Shown here one piece after another: positions 10,485 through 21,167 of a DNA stretch of 64,000 bases; the first letter of the stretch is position 1, and every line of letters starts with the position of its first letter. The translations under genes and the position numbers were made by a program. The notes beneath the pieces are model-generated. The model was given only the letters and a program-made list of their open reading frames with translations, was not told the origin of the DNA and did not search any database. This stretch comes from Globodera rostochiensis (lineage: Eukaryota > Nematoda > Chromadorea > Rhabditida > Heteroderidae), in assembly GCA_018350325.1 (NCBI GenBank), contig JAEVLN010000023.1, positions 1,179,001 through 1,243,000 on the forward strand, given 5' to 3'.

Positions 10485-10562
10485 ACCGGTCGAGACGAGA
10501 TCTCGTCTCGAAATCTCGACGAGAATCTCGAGAAATCTCGTCTCGACATCTCGTCTCGAATA
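10485..10562. repeat. TCTCGTCTCGA palindromic cluster
   Basis: Dense CGAGA/TCTCG words starting with TAGAGACCGG. It abuts the SPRY fragment at 10568 and may be a fragment of the TCTCG-rich MITE family seen at 11002 and 16072. Confidence 0.5.
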
Positions 10563-10567
10563 AAACT

Positions 10568-10639
10568 GTTCGTTGGCCAGACCTGGCACCAAAATTGAAG
10601 CCAATTTTGGCCCGGACTTCAAATACAAATTCTGAGGGG
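10568..10639 (+). pseudogene. SPRY-gene 3' fragment
   Basis: The plus strand reads [16 protein letters not shown] and a stop, the C-terminus of the SPRY exon. A GAAGCCGCGCGGACAGTGAAA 3'-UTR block shared with the genes at 22558 and 43060 follows. Nothing upstream belongs to an SPRY gene; a TCTCG repeat adjoins the break. Confidence 0.8.
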
Positions 10640-11001
10640 GAAGCCGCGCGGACAGTGAAAACCAATATTTAAATTTATTTTTTCTTTGGAAAGATACGGT
10701 CGATGGATTTTCATTTAGACATTCGTTTTGTTTTCACATTTGTCTGATTTGATGTGTTGTTGTCATTTAGCAAAGAAATTTACTTTTCGATAAAAGTGAA
10801 GATGGGAAAAAAGTACACCCCCTCTGAATATTTACTGTGGTGTAAACAATTCTAAAAATTCTTTAACTTTTTCAAATTAAAAAAAATATTTATGACAAAT
10901 CACAAGTTTCTAATTTCATTTTTTGGTTTGACGAAATCACAAAACCATAGGGGAGGCCCGTTTCTTGTGCTACATTTCTAATTTTTAACACTCCTAAAAA
11001 G
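10640..11001. other. SPRY 3'-UTR-like spacer
   Basis: The start resembles SPRY 3' flanks elsewhere in the window. The rest is AT-rich, with no gene. Confidence 0.4.
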
Positions 11002-11539
11002 TAGGGATGTTCGAGATTCTCGGGCTCGAGTCGAGAAATTTCTCGGTTTTTTTTTGGGTCTCGGTCTCGGGTTTTTAGTCTCGGAAAACGAGACTTTTTT
11101 GCACTGGTAAAGATGGCTTTGGTGAGAAAATCATTAAAGAATTATGGGCTTGAAAGATTTGAAAAATACACAATGACAAATTTAGAAATCGTTAATTTAA
11201 TAACTTTGCACAAAACATTCAGCCAGTGCCTGTGTGGCTCAGTGGTTAAGTTCTGTCTCTAACTTGTATCAATCGGAGTTTCTACTCCCCGAGTGAAATG
11301 CATTTTATTCTTTTAATTTAATAATTACTCCTTTTTATTGATTCTTACAAAAACCTTATTAAAAATGATGGTTTTTTTTTGCAATTTTAAGCACATTTTC
11401 CTAATTTTTCCCGGCGCATCTATCGGAGCCACCCGACCCCTCCTTAATATTCCTAAAAGGCTTTAAAAAATTTCCGCATTTTTAAAAATTTTCGTTGCAA
11501 ATCCCTTAACAAATTGATTTCAAGTCTCGAACATCCCTA
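11002..11539. mobile_element. hAT-like MITE with exact 8-bp target duplication
   Basis: Inverted ends TAGGGATGTTCGAGA and TCTCGAACATCCCTA are flanked by identical CTAAAAAG (10994-11001 and 11540-11547). The 538-bp interior has no transposase. It includes a tRNA-like segment at about 11229-11300. Confidence 0.85.
11229..11300 (+). other. tRNA-like (pol III box) relic inside the MITE
   Basis: GTGGCTCAGTGGTTAAG resembles an A box, and GGAGTTTCTACTCC is a degraded T-arm/B box. The acceptor ends do not pair, so it is a tRNA-derived or SINE-like relic, not a tRNA gene. Confidence 0.45.
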
Positions 11540-11584
11540 CTAAAAAGCTTCAAGAAATTATCGAATTTTAAAATTTTGGCTGCA

Positions 11585-12060
11585 AATTTCTTAACAAAAT
11601 TCTTAAAATTTCAAAAAATTTTCCCCGGCGGCGCCTATCGGCACCGCCGACCCCCACCCCCCCCCCCCCCCCCCCTCCAAAAGTTAATCTCAAAAAAATG
11701 AATGATGGATGAGGCAATAGAAGTTGAAGAAAATGAGGAAGATATTTTTGAATAATAAAAAAAAATTGTTTCAACATTGACTATTAGAAAAAAAAATTTC
11801 CCCCATTGTCAATCCCGGTTAATCCCGAAAAACAACCCCTCTAACTTTAAAAGGTGTTAAAGGGGATTTTTTAGGGGAGCTTTTGTAAACACGCTAAACA
11901 TATTTTAGAGGGACGCTGATAATAATCAAAATCTTTTTCTGAAAAATAAAAGGTGTGATCCTCTAGAAGACTTATAAGCTGTTGTATAATATTGTTAGCA
12001 GTAAATGTGTGATATTTGACAGTCCGGATCTATCTGACACGAATTGTTTATGTGAAAAAT
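11585..12060. other. Dispersed-repeat copy and AT-rich spacer
   Basis: The CGGCGGCGCCTATCGGCACC core at about 11628-11650 is followed by a long poly-C run. No gene is seen. Confidence 0.4.
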
Positions 12061-12408
12061 GTTTGGGACCAAAACGGGACCAAAACGGCCGGGACCAAAC
12101 TGATCGGGACCAAAACGGCCGGGACCAAACTGATCGGGACCAAAACGGCCTGGACCAAACTGATCGGGACCAAAACGGCCGGGACCAAACTGATCGGGAC
12201 CAAAACGGCCGGGACCAAACTTATCGGGACCAAAACGGTGGACCAAAACGGCCGGAACCAAACTGATCGGGACCAAAACGACCGGGACCAAACTGATCGG
12301 GACCAAAACGGCCGGGACCAAACTGATCGGGACCAAAACGACCGGGACCAAACTGATCGGGACCAAAACGGCCGGGACCAAACTGATCGGGACCAAAACG
12401 GCGGGTTC
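12061..12408. repeat. 30-bp minisatellite upstream of an HMG gene
   Basis: About ten copies of a 30-bp unit combine GGGACCAAAACGGCC with GGGACCAAACTGATC. Variants are single-base, with one small deletion near 12238. The unit length is a multiple of three, so several frames stay open by chance (GTK/DQNGRDQTDR and VPISLVPAVL repeats); these are not genes. The array occupies the position where the paralogous HMG genes have their conserved 5' flank. Confidence 0.9.
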
Positions 12409-12455
12409 CAAAACGTACCTTTCCCTCTGCAGATAATTCGCTTTTCCGTTGAAAT

Positions 12456-12575
12456 ATGCTTTTAAAAGCAATATTATTTTTATTTGAATTCTTTTTTTTA
12501 ATTTTATTTGGACGAACGTGCAAAGGTTGTGAACACAAAAAATGGCTCTCTGCCAAAAGTTTGGTCGACTTTTGA
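12456..12575 (+). CDS. Signal-peptide-like upstream ORF overlapping the HMG start
   Basis: A 39-codon frame starts MLLKAILFLF with a long hydrophobic run. It ends KKWLSAKSLVDF in the +1 frame of HMG exon 1, 31 bases past the HMG ATG. Equivalent ORFs occur in the paralogs at 29128-29244 and 32889-33005; in the copy at 49389 a stop cuts it to 24 codons. It could be a leader-peptide uORF or chance. Conservation is partly explained by overlap with the HMG exon. Confidence 0.35.
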   Translation: MLLKAILFLFEFFFLILFGRTCKGCEHKKWLSAKSLVDF

Positions 12576-14527
12576 TCGGCGCTGAAGCTCGCTTCTCTGC
12601 GCGTACTGAGTAAGTTGATTGTTTTGTTATTGATTGGGTTTGGGCTTAACTGTAAATTTAAGGAATAGTGAGGATAGGTTTGGGTTAAAAATTTCAAGTT
12701 TTTTTGGTTAGAAGTGAAAAATGGTTACCAATTTATGGCCAGGCGTTTTCTATTAGCATAACGAATATGTCGACAAGTCTTGATCAGTTGCCTGCTTCCA
12801 AGCGGATTTACCCTCGGCTTCCATCGGGCTACAACGCGCCAATTGCTTGTTCACTTTTTATCAAGGATCAACTGACGGGGAAAAGTGGAGGCACTGAAAT
12901 GGTGAAAATTGTTTCAACAAATTGGAAGAATTTGAGTGAGGAGGAAAAGCAGGTTGTCATCAAAGAGCCAAAAACTACCGACAATTATTGTACAAAGTTT
13001 AGAATTACTCTGAACGTGCCAAAAAGATCGGTGCCGTGTTGAGGGACAATTTTGAGAAGCTCACAGATGGCCAGAAGAAAGATTTGTGGGATAAGCACGC
13101 AGAAAAAAGGAACAAACTTCAAAGATATCGAATGGAAAAGAAACTGCGCAAGGTTATATCGCACTTTTTCGAATGCTAATAATTTTAAATGATTTATTTT
13201 GTTTTCATTTAACACCAGACTATTTACAATTTTGTTCAAATTTTAATGTTTTAGTTTTATGCGGAAACAAACCGTCCAAAGCGCCCTTTGACATCGTATA
13301 TGCTTTTCGTGAAAGAACGCTTTGAGAAGCAAATCGAACCAATTAAAACGAAGGATAAAGTAAACAAATTTGTCGTCGAGATGGCCCAACAATGGCGACA
13401 GATGACGGATGCCGAAAAGCGGGTGCCATTTTGTGTTTTCTACTTTTTCTCGGACACTCAAAAATTATAAAATTGAACTCTTCGGACCTCTCTAATAATG
13501 ATTTAATTTAATTACTGAAAATGATTGTCAACCATCATTTTGTAGCCGTATGTTGACCAGACGCAATGCAATTTGGCGGCATATCAAAAGGAATTGGCGG
13601 AATGGAAGCAAAAATATGCTAATGAAATTCGGGCGTGGAAAGAGACGGAGGCCAAAGCTGCGCAAAAAGGCATTAATTATGGGCTTAAACTAATTAAGAG
13701 GATTTGCCCATTTAGTCTAGGAATTTCCCCATTGGTCCCTTTAATTCAAAAACATTTTATTCCCCTCATTCTTTCAGCCAAGGACACTCAATTCACCGAG
13801 GTCCCCCTCTTTGAATGGAACATCGACGACGACAGGGACTTAAACGAAAAAGAAGCCATTCACCAAATGCTTCTGGACGATTCAACCCATTTGGGTACGA
13901 GAAATTGAAAATTTCAACCATTTTCATAAGGGTTTTTTTGTAGGTGATCGGCAATACCAATAGGCGTCGCTAAGAGAAAAAAAATGAAAATTCTTACAAT
14001 TTTACTAAAAAAAATTTGTCCAATTTCTATAAGTGATGGTGGTGAAAGTAATTCTTTATGTAAATATTAATTAAGTTAATCGAAAGATAGAGAAAAAACA
14101 ATTTACACAGTTGGGGGGTTTGAACCCCGGGCAACCAACATCACTCACCAGCACACCACCAGGGCATGCAATTAAAGAAATAAAAAATGATTCAAAAATA
14201 TTACCACATTTTCTCTAAAAGACACGTTTTTTTTTGCCGGACTAAGAAAAAAGTTGTTGTTTTTTTTTGAAAAATGTTGGGAACCTCAGCAACCCGAGTA
14301 TTACCAAAGCAATCACAAAAACAGTGAATCAAAAAAGTGAAGCAATTCTTTCCGTCTTACTCTTAATATACAATTGCCTTATTTTTGTAGTCGAGAGAAG
14401 AGCACGAAGCAGCGACGACAGAGACATAGACGAAGAAGAAGAAGCATCCATTCAGCGCATGTTTCTGGCAATTTCAACTTATTTGGGCAGGAAAGAAATC
14501 TCACAAAACCAAAGAGTAGAATATTGA
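12542..14527 (+). CDS. Two-HMG-box protein 1 (TFAM/HMG-5-like), intact
   Basis: Seven exons join in phase: 12542-12609, 12757-12952, 13003-13152, 13255-13422, 13546-13669, 13778-13894, 14391-14527, giving 319 aa. Exon 1 encodes a short basic, Arg-rich N-terminus (MALCQKFGRLLIG...) that could be a mitochondrial presequence. Exons 2-3 hold HMG box A (FIKDQL...NWKNLSEEEKQ...WDKHAEKR). Exons 4-5 hold box B (RPKRPLTSYMLFVKERF... MAQQWRQMTDAEK...YVDQ). The C-terminus is acidic. HMG boxes bind and bend DNA; two boxes plus a targeting-like N-terminus suggest a TFAM-type mitochondrial DNA protein, though a nuclear HMGB-type role is possible. Intron 5 begins with GC, not GT (AAAG|GCATTA). Confidence 0.85.
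14108..14168 (-). other. tRNA-like relic in HMG intron 6
   Basis: On the minus strand GGTTGCCCGGGGTTCAAACC gives a good T-arm/B box, but no consistent cloverleaf forms. It is probably SINE-derived. Confidence 0.35.
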
Positions 14528-15183
14528 AGTCGAAAAATAGAAAAGCCTCATATATTATTATTTATTATGTACAATATTCATTTTAATAAAAAGTGTATGG
14601 AATGTTTTCCTCAACATTTTGTCCCCCCTCCCTGTATGGGTGTTTCTCGTTTATCGCAAAATGTGTGACATTTTTGCATTGGAACATTTTGGTACTTTTC
14701 TGTTGTTATGTGACAACAGCAAAAAATCTGTTTTAAATGTTGAAACACACACTCGAGAGGTTTTTAGGATCATAGAATCCGAATATGACTTCCTAAATTG
14801 CGCAAAAGATTAAAAAAAAGAAACAAAATTACTGTAACATAAAAAATGATCAATTTTTTGATAAATTTCTTTTATTTCTTGTTTTTTGCCGAGTTATAGC
14901 TTAAAATGTGCATAATTTTATTTTTTAGAGATATTATAGCAAAAAGTGAATTATTATGCAAAAACAATCGTTCGAATTAAGTACTATTCGAAAGCTCTTG
15001 ATTTGTAGAAGATATTTGTAAGCAAGAGCTAAGCGATTGGATAGCTCCCGAGAAGGTTATGCCCAGAAATGCTAAATCGACGAAATAGTGGGTTGCATCC
15101 CAGCAATTGTATGCAACCCATAGAACTTTTTATTAGCTTTTTGGGGAACTGACGAATCAACTCAGCGAAAAATAGTAATTATT
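14528..15183. other. AT-rich spacer downstream of HMG gene 1
   Basis: 3' flank of the HMG gene, then AT-rich DNA. Around 15000-15070, AAAGCTCTTGATTTG...AGCTAAGCGATTGG resembles the core of the foldback element at 28635. No gene is seen. Confidence 0.4.
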
Positions 15184-15250
15184 GCATGGAGGGGATTCGA
15201 ACCCTTGCCCCTTTTTTGTTGAAAAGCTCACAGACCACTAAGCCAAAATT
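15184..15250 (-). other. tRNA-like pol III promoter relic
   Basis: The minus strand has TTGGCTTAGTGG (A box) and GGGTTCGAATCCCC (B box) at tRNA spacing. The acceptor arms do not pair and no sensible anticodon stem forms, so it is a tRNA pseudogene or SINE head. Confidence 0.45.
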
Positions 15251-15503
15251 TAAATCTTTTCCGAACTAGAGCCCCAAAATTGAGCCGCTGTGGATACTGA
15301 TCAATTTGAATGATTAGACCAATACATTCGTTTGGTCGCAAGTCCAATGTGAATAGTGTTAAATATGTATAATAAAATATTTTAAATAAAGCACAGCAAA
15401 TATTTTATAATATTTATATTATAAATTACCCTATTGTTTACTCTAAGATTTTCACTTCGAAGTAAGGATTTTTTTTAATAATTAATCGATGCAAAAAAGA
15501 TTT

Positions 15504-15573
15504 GCAACGGCCGGGAATCGAACCCGGGCCGCCCGCGTGGCAGGCGAGCATTCTACCACTGAACCACCGTTGC
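15504..15573 (-). tRNA. tRNA-Gly (GCC)
   Basis: A 70-nt cloverleaf: acceptor arm GCAACGG/CCGTTGC, D-arm TTCAGTGGTAGAA, anticodon loop with GCC (CTGCCAC), T-arm CGGGTTCGATTCCCG. It is identical in sequence to the two copies at 58007-58076 and 58263-58332. Its 5' flank contains the TTCTCATAAGGGGTTC block shared with those copies. Confidence 0.95.
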
Positions 15574-15676
15574 TATACCCACCAGCCCATATTTATTTTA
15601 TCCGAATATTTCTCATAAGGGGTTCTCATCCGATTAATTAAACTGGTTTTCCTCTTTTCGCTGTTGGATTAGTGTA

Positions 15677-15802
15677 GGGTTCGGATAATCGGGTTGGGGC
15701 CGGGCGGGCTTTTTTCCGGGCGTAAATTTCAAGTTAGAGGGTAAATGAATGACCGAGCTGATCAGTTTCTAATAGTCGGGCGCCCGCCCGTCCGAACCCT
15801 AC
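15677..15802. mobile_element. Small TIR element (TAGGGTTCGGA ends)
   Basis: Ends TAGGGTTCGGATAATCGGG and CCGTCCGAACCCTA are inverted repeats around a GC-rich centre. It interrupts the conserved 5' flank of the tRNA-Gly. No convincing target duplication is seen. Confidence 0.6.
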
Positions 15803-16071
15803 TGCACGACTACCTGCAAGACATCATCCTGGCGGAGAAGGTACAGCAACACAACACCAATTATAGAAATCGATCGGACAGTATCCGGGACTCCGTCCGC
15901 AATTTTTTGGGTTCAGATTGATCATAACGATATCCCCCGGGGAGTCCGGAATCCGGATAAACAACCGGGTTGTTGCCCCTATTTTTGCCACTATTTGGGC
16001 GTTTCTTGAAAATTTTTTAAAAAATAAAATAAAATTCGAATTTTTTCTTCATAGAATTCCGGGCTTTTTAG
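15803..16071. other. Spacer with a short exon-like piece
   Basis: At 15803-15842 the plus strand reads HDYLQDIILAEK followed by GTACAG, like an exon end with a donor. No other exon is found, so it is a possible gene fragment only. Confidence 0.3.
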
Positions 16072-16251
16072 TAGAGCTGTTCGAGAGTCTCGGTCTCGAA
16101 CCGAGAAATCGGTTTTTTTGGGTCTCGATCTCGGTCTCGAGTCTCGGGGTGATTTCTCGGTCTCGAGTCTCGGTGTCATTTCTCGGTCTCGAGTCTCGGT
16201 GTCATTTCTCGGTCTCGAGTCTCGGTAAATTTTAAGTCTCGAACAGCTCTA
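16072..16251. mobile_element. TCTCGAGTCTCGG-rich MITE
   Basis: Ends TAGAGCTGTTCGAGAG and CTCGAACAGCTCTA are inverted repeats. The interior has three tandem TCTCGGTCTCGAGTCTCGGT units. Flanks CTTTTTAG and CTTTTAGA suggest an 8-bp duplication with a 1-base change. It is related to the element at 11002. Confidence 0.7.
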
Positions 16252-17060
16252 CTTTTAGACGCCTATTTTGCACTTTTTCTTGCCTAAGAGTACCAGCCCT
16301 ACTAATTGATAATTTTACCCACTGATGTGTACCGTCTAAAATTTGCAAAAAATTACCATTTTAAATTTAGTTGGCGCGCCAATACCCCAAAGGCATGCCT
16401 GGGCGTAACAAATTTTCGCTTTAAGTTGCAAAAAAAAATTGTGGGACTTCAATACTTGACTCTTGCTTGGTTGATCCTATAATATGGTTTTGCAATCATA
16501 TACATACATGTTTTCAATACTAGAAAGATTGTTTGATTTAAAAACTAATTATTTATTTGTTATTATTAGTTGGAAGCATTGACGAGTTCGCGTTGCGCGA
16601 CATGCTTACCTTTTTTACGAAACCCAGCACGACAATTTGTTTACAGAGTCATTCCCCCCCCCCCCCCTCATTTGACAATTCATTTTTGTTTACTCCACAC
16701 TTTTGGCAAAAATGGCCCCTCCGCGTCCCACCAAATATGTTTTTATTTATATCGATCGTTTGTTGACATATTTATTTGCCGCTTCTTCTGTTTGACAAAG
16801 ATCGACTTTACTCTATTTCCAAATTGGCCCTCCCAAACATCGATTTAAGCTTTTAATTCCATAAAAATACACCGCTAAAAATTGGTTGTTTCTGGACAAA
16901 AATGTAATTAATGCATTATTATGCATTACCGGCATAACAAAGCAAAGTGTCAACTTTCAATTATAAATAATGTCAATTCATTCAAAACGGTTACCTAAAT
17001 GTTCAGTTTTTTAAATTCTGTCATTTTAGAACTAAATTAAAAATTTTCGAGTAAATTTAA
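16252..17060. other. Intergenic and 5' flank of the next SPRY gene
   Basis: Short overlapping frames near 16557-16850 lack support. Just before the ATG at 17061, TCATTTTAG followed by AACTAAATT resembles the spliced-leader acceptor of the other SPRY genes. Confidence 0.4.
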
Positions 17061-19957
17061 ATGCCAATTTCGGCCGAATCAATCACTGGAGAGGGGGACA
17101 TAACAGCTGATCAGGGTAAGAAATTTGATCGATAATAATATTTATTAAAATCCTTTTAATTGCCAATATTTTCAGACAATTTGGGACCATCCGAAGAATT
17201 GCGCCTTTTACGGGCCAGAATTGCTCAATTGGAACGCCAACAATCGACCAATTCGCCAACTTCAAGCGCCAATTTCAATTTGCTGGGTAATTAGTAAACA
17301 TTTAAACGATTTGTTTTTTTATTTTTGTTTAATTATGTAATTAGAAGCAGCTGCGGGCGATCGGGGCAAAATTGCAGCAGAACACGGAGGTGGAAACGAA
17401 TCGGCGGCTGCTAAAGGGGGGCAACAAACAAACACTGACCAATTGTTGGAGGTGAGTTTTATATTTAGTCAAATAATAAACAAATTTGGTTTTTATGGGA
17501 GTCGAAATTTTTTTAAATTTGATGAAAATTGATCCAAAATCAGATGAAAGAGGAATTGAAGAACACGAAAGAATCTTTCGACAAAAAGTTTGAACAAATG
17601 GAGGCTCTGCAGACAAAGATGGAGAAGTATCAGAACAAACAGCAACAGACCATCGACGAGTTGACAGAAAAACTGAAGGGTAAATTGTTTGAATTTGGGA
17701 AAATCCTTTTGCCCCAAAATAATTAATTTTATTTTACTGTTTTAGTTTCCATTGATCAGCTTTCGTTGAAGCATCAAGAACACGAGGAATTGCTAAATGC
17801 TCACAAGAATTTAATGGAAGAGAAAATTGACTGGTTAAATGAGGATCAGCAAAAGCTCGTTTCCATTGATCAGTTTTCGTTGAAGCATCAAGAACACGAG
17901 GAATTGCTAAATGCTCACAAGAATTTAATGGAAGAGAAAATTGACTGGTTAAATGAGGACCAGCAGAAGCTCGTTTCCATTGATCAGTTTTTGTTGATAC
18001 GTCAAGAACTGTCAACTGATCACAAGAATTTAATCGAAGAGATGAAAGAACAACGGAAAATGGATGCTTTGAACCAGCAAAAGGAAACCAACGACCAGAT
18101 TGACTCGTTAAATAAGGACCAGCAAGAGCAATTCGGTAGGGAAATGGTTTTCTGTCTTCAAAGAACGAGATTCTCGAAAAAATATTCTAAGTTTTGTTGA
18201 AAATATATTTATTCATAAATCTGTTGGGTTAATCGAATTGGTGGTTTTCTTAACCAAACAATTTTTCAGAAGCCGCCAAATGTGTCGAACGTGACAGAGT
18301 CGCGCAGTTGGAGACGGACGTCGGGCGGTTGGCTGAAGAACAGAACAGAAAATTGAATGAATTGGGAAACGATGTGAATGAAGAGCTTGAATTGGTGGCT
18401 GAAATGTTTGCAAAGATGGAGAAGTATCAGGAACAACAGCAACACAACATCGACGCGTTGACTGGAGGACACCAGGGAAATGGTAGGGCAATTGTTGTTT
18501 AAATGCTTTTTCATTTCTTAACAAATAATCGTTAAATCTCCTAACAAAAAAATTTCCCGACGGCGGCGTCGAACCCCTCCCATTCCTAAAAGCTTAAAAA
18601 AAATTGCATATTTCTTAAATATTGGGTTAAGTCGTTTAACAAATGAGTCAAAAAATTTTCGCCCTCAGAAGTTAAGCAGTTCTCAAAAAAGGACATTTCA
18701 AATTGGGGTATTCCAAAGAAAGGACAAATCTTTAAAGGTAATAAATTTCGTTTTGAATTTATTTGTTGATTTATTGTAATTTTTATTTGTCTACATTTAA
18801 AGTGGAGCAACAGAATAAGTCGCGCGAAATGAACGAATCGCTGAATTCAATTCAAGCGATGGTCGTCGCCGAATTGGAGCAGCACAAATTGTCAAATGCC
18901 AACAAATTCGCTGAAATTGAACAACAGAATGCCCTGCAGCAGGAAAATGTCGTCATGATGGAGCAGTATCAGAAAGAACAGCAACTGAACATCGTCGACT
19001 TGCAGAAGACAGTTGCTGCGTTGAGAGAAATTGGTAAATTTCGGTCTTAAATTTTGTTCAGAATTTGGAAATTCTCTGCCTTTTAGGCATCAATTTTAGC
19101 TTTAATATTTAGAAAAAAATGAAAATTATATTTTCTTAGGGCTTACCCCACAACAAAATCGATGGGATTCTGCTGTATGTCATCCGAGCCTCGCGCTCAT
19201 TGGGCCCGAACAATTGATTGTCCAATATAATGGAGAGGATTCGGGTAAATATAATTCTGTTAAAGTGATTTGATTGTTTATGTAAAGAGTTTAGAGACAA
19301 TTAGACAATTTTTGAATTCACTCAATTTTTAGGCTGGAGCTCTGTGATGGCTCAAAAGCCAATGTCGAAAAATGCTTACGGAATTTCCTATTTCGAAATC
19401 ACAATCTTAGAGAAAACGATAGGGTAATTTATAAAACATTTGCTGTGCTTTATTTAAAATATTATTAATTATATTTAGCACTATTCACATTGGACTTGCG
19501 ACGAAACGAATGCCATTGAACAAATATGTTAGAGACTACGAAGGGACTTACGGATACGGAAACTTTGGCGTTTTTTGGGGTCACGAGGTCGACGGATGTC
19601 ACCATCGTCTCCTCAGTGGACGTCCTTGGACCGATGGAAAGCCCAAATTTGACGTCGGCGACGTCGTCGGCTGCGGCGTTAATTTGGCAACTCGCCAAAT
19701 TATTTACACAAAAAACGGGGAGCGTTTGGGTGAGAAATTTTGGGGGCAATTCAATTTTTAAAAAAAGCGGCGCAACTTTTTATAGGCTTAAAAAGGGAGG
19801 CCGACTTTAATATTTATATGTTTTTGCAGACAACTTCAATTTGTTTGTCGCTTCCGCCGCCGATTTGTTTCCATTCGTTACGTTGGGCAGACCTGGCACC
19901 AAAATTAGTGCCAATTTTGGCCCCAATTTCCAATTCAACATTTCTGATGGCATTTAG
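17061..19957 (+). CDS. Long coiled-coil/SPRY-domain protein, intact
   Basis: Eleven exons join in phase: 17061-17115, 17176-17286, 17345-17451, 17544-17679, 17746-18135, 18270-18482, 18803-19033, 19140-19244, 19333-19423, 19479-19729, 19830-19957, giving 605 aa, the largest of the family here. The first exon differs from the usual one ([18 protein letters not shown]), but the donor context is the same. Exon 3 is unusual, rich in Ala and Gly. Exons 4-7 are coiled coil; exon 5 holds a direct 114-bp (38-residue) duplication (17746-17859 and 17860-17973). The SPRY domain (from [10 protein letters not shown]) has [24 protein letters not shown] and a complete last exon. There is no signal peptide or membrane segment. 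Exons 6-7 and their intron are near-copies of the inverted gene at 22558-24882. Confidence 0.9.
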
Positions 19958-20256
19958 AAACTGAAAAAGGAGGGGATTTGTGGATTTGTTGTCAAAGATT
20001 ACTGTCGTTCAAAGAATTTTATCAATTCATTTCGTTTTCGAATTGTTAATTACGATGGTTTTATCATTTATTTTGTGCTTTTGTCGATTAAAGCATTTTA
20101 TCAATTCATTTTGTTTTCGAATTATCGCTTTCGGTCCGAATCCCGCTAAATTTACAAAAAAGCTGTTGATCCAGAATTGTGAGAAAAGAAAGCAGCTAGT
20201 CTCGTGCAGGTTCTTGGCCTGCAGTCGTTTGGCGTCCAACGGCTACAGGTCCAGCA
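19958..20256. other. 3' flank; start of an interrupted coding remnant
   Basis: SPRY 3' UTR-like DNA, then (about 20193-20256) part of the minus-strand remnant split by the MITE at 20257. Confidence 0.4.
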
Positions 20257-21167
20257 CAGGGCTGTGTCGAAATTTCGATTTTCGACGTTTTTTTCCTTTC
20301 GATTTCGACAAAAATGGGGGCTGTTTTTCGAAAATAATTTCGAAAGTCGTGGTCCCGGCTTTTAAATTTTTGGCAAGGACGGGCAGTGGTCTTGGTGCGA
20401 TAATTTTTTTTATGCCTTTCTTCGGCCTTCACATTCTATCCCCCATTAACGGAACATTTTTAATGATTTTCAAATATTTTTAAACTAAAATGCGCATAAA
20501 AAAAGAATTTTTCAAATAAATTAATCACATCTTCTTGAATTTTTGCTTTCATTTTCTTAACAAATAGCATTAAAATGTTCAAAAAATTTCCCTACGGCGC
20601 CGACAGGCGCCGCCGAACTCCTCCACTTACGTAATTTTTTTTAAAAAAATTTTCCTAAATTCCGAAGCAAAATGCTTAATTTTGCTAAAATTTTGATGAA
20701 ATTTCTTAACAAAATTGAGTTAAAAATCCAAAATTTTCTCGGCGGCGCCTATCGGCACCGCCGACCCCCCCCCCCCCCGCCCAAAAGCTTTAAGCCTAAT
20801 AAGGGCCACTGAAGCAAAAAATGACGACTCAAACAATATTTATTAAAATAAATTATTTTAATAAAATACTTTTTTTTAGTCACATAAACAAAATTTCGAT
20901 TCACTTTCGATTTCGATTTTCGAATTTCGATTTACGACCTTTTTTTCCTTTCGATTTTCGATTTCGTACTTTTCAGTTTCGATTTTCGATTTCGACTTTT
21001 TTTTTACTTTCGACACAGCCCTGGTCCAGCAGTTCGCCGCCGACGCATTTCACCGTAATGCAAACGCTTGCGCCAGCCACCAACGACAGACGCATGGCCA
21101 GACCCGAGCCGGGCAGCGTGCGCAACAGCGCGTGGACCCAAAAAATGCCAACATTTAAAAACACCAT
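20193..21167 (-). pseudogene. Hydrophobic exon remnant split by a MITE
   Basis: On the minus strand 21167-21024 reads VGIFWVHALLRTLPGSGLAM and on to SVCITVKCVGGELLD. After the inserted element, 20256-20193 continues DAKRLQAKNLHET. The two sides meet at the duplicated GTCCAGCA. Even without the insert an in-frame TAG lies just after the junction, so the exon was dead or ended there. The hydrophobic composition suggests a membrane protein; I do not recognise the family. Confidence 0.5.
20257..21023. mobile_element. hAT-like MITE, 767 bp, exact 8-bp duplication
   Basis: Inverted ends CAGGGCTGTGTCGAAA and TTTCGACACAGCCCTG are flanked by identical GTCCAGCA (20249-20256 and 21024-21031). Subterminal regions are TTTCGATTTTCGA-rich; the interior carries CGGCGGCGCC repeats and poly-C. 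It has no transposase. The CAGGG ends and 8-bp duplication fit hAT. Related GCTGTATCGAAATTTCG ends occur in SPRY 5' flanks at about 28281, 37493 and 45108. Confidence 0.9.

Noticed and set aside
11995..12697. Long ORFs on both strands over the 12-kb repeat (up to 158 codons)
   Set aside because: They are translations of a 30-bp tandem repeat, open because the unit is a multiple of three; no splice sites or non-repeat content.
15184..15250. Second kind of tRNA gene
   Set aside because: Good A and B boxes but acceptor and anticodon stems do not pair; kept only as a relic.
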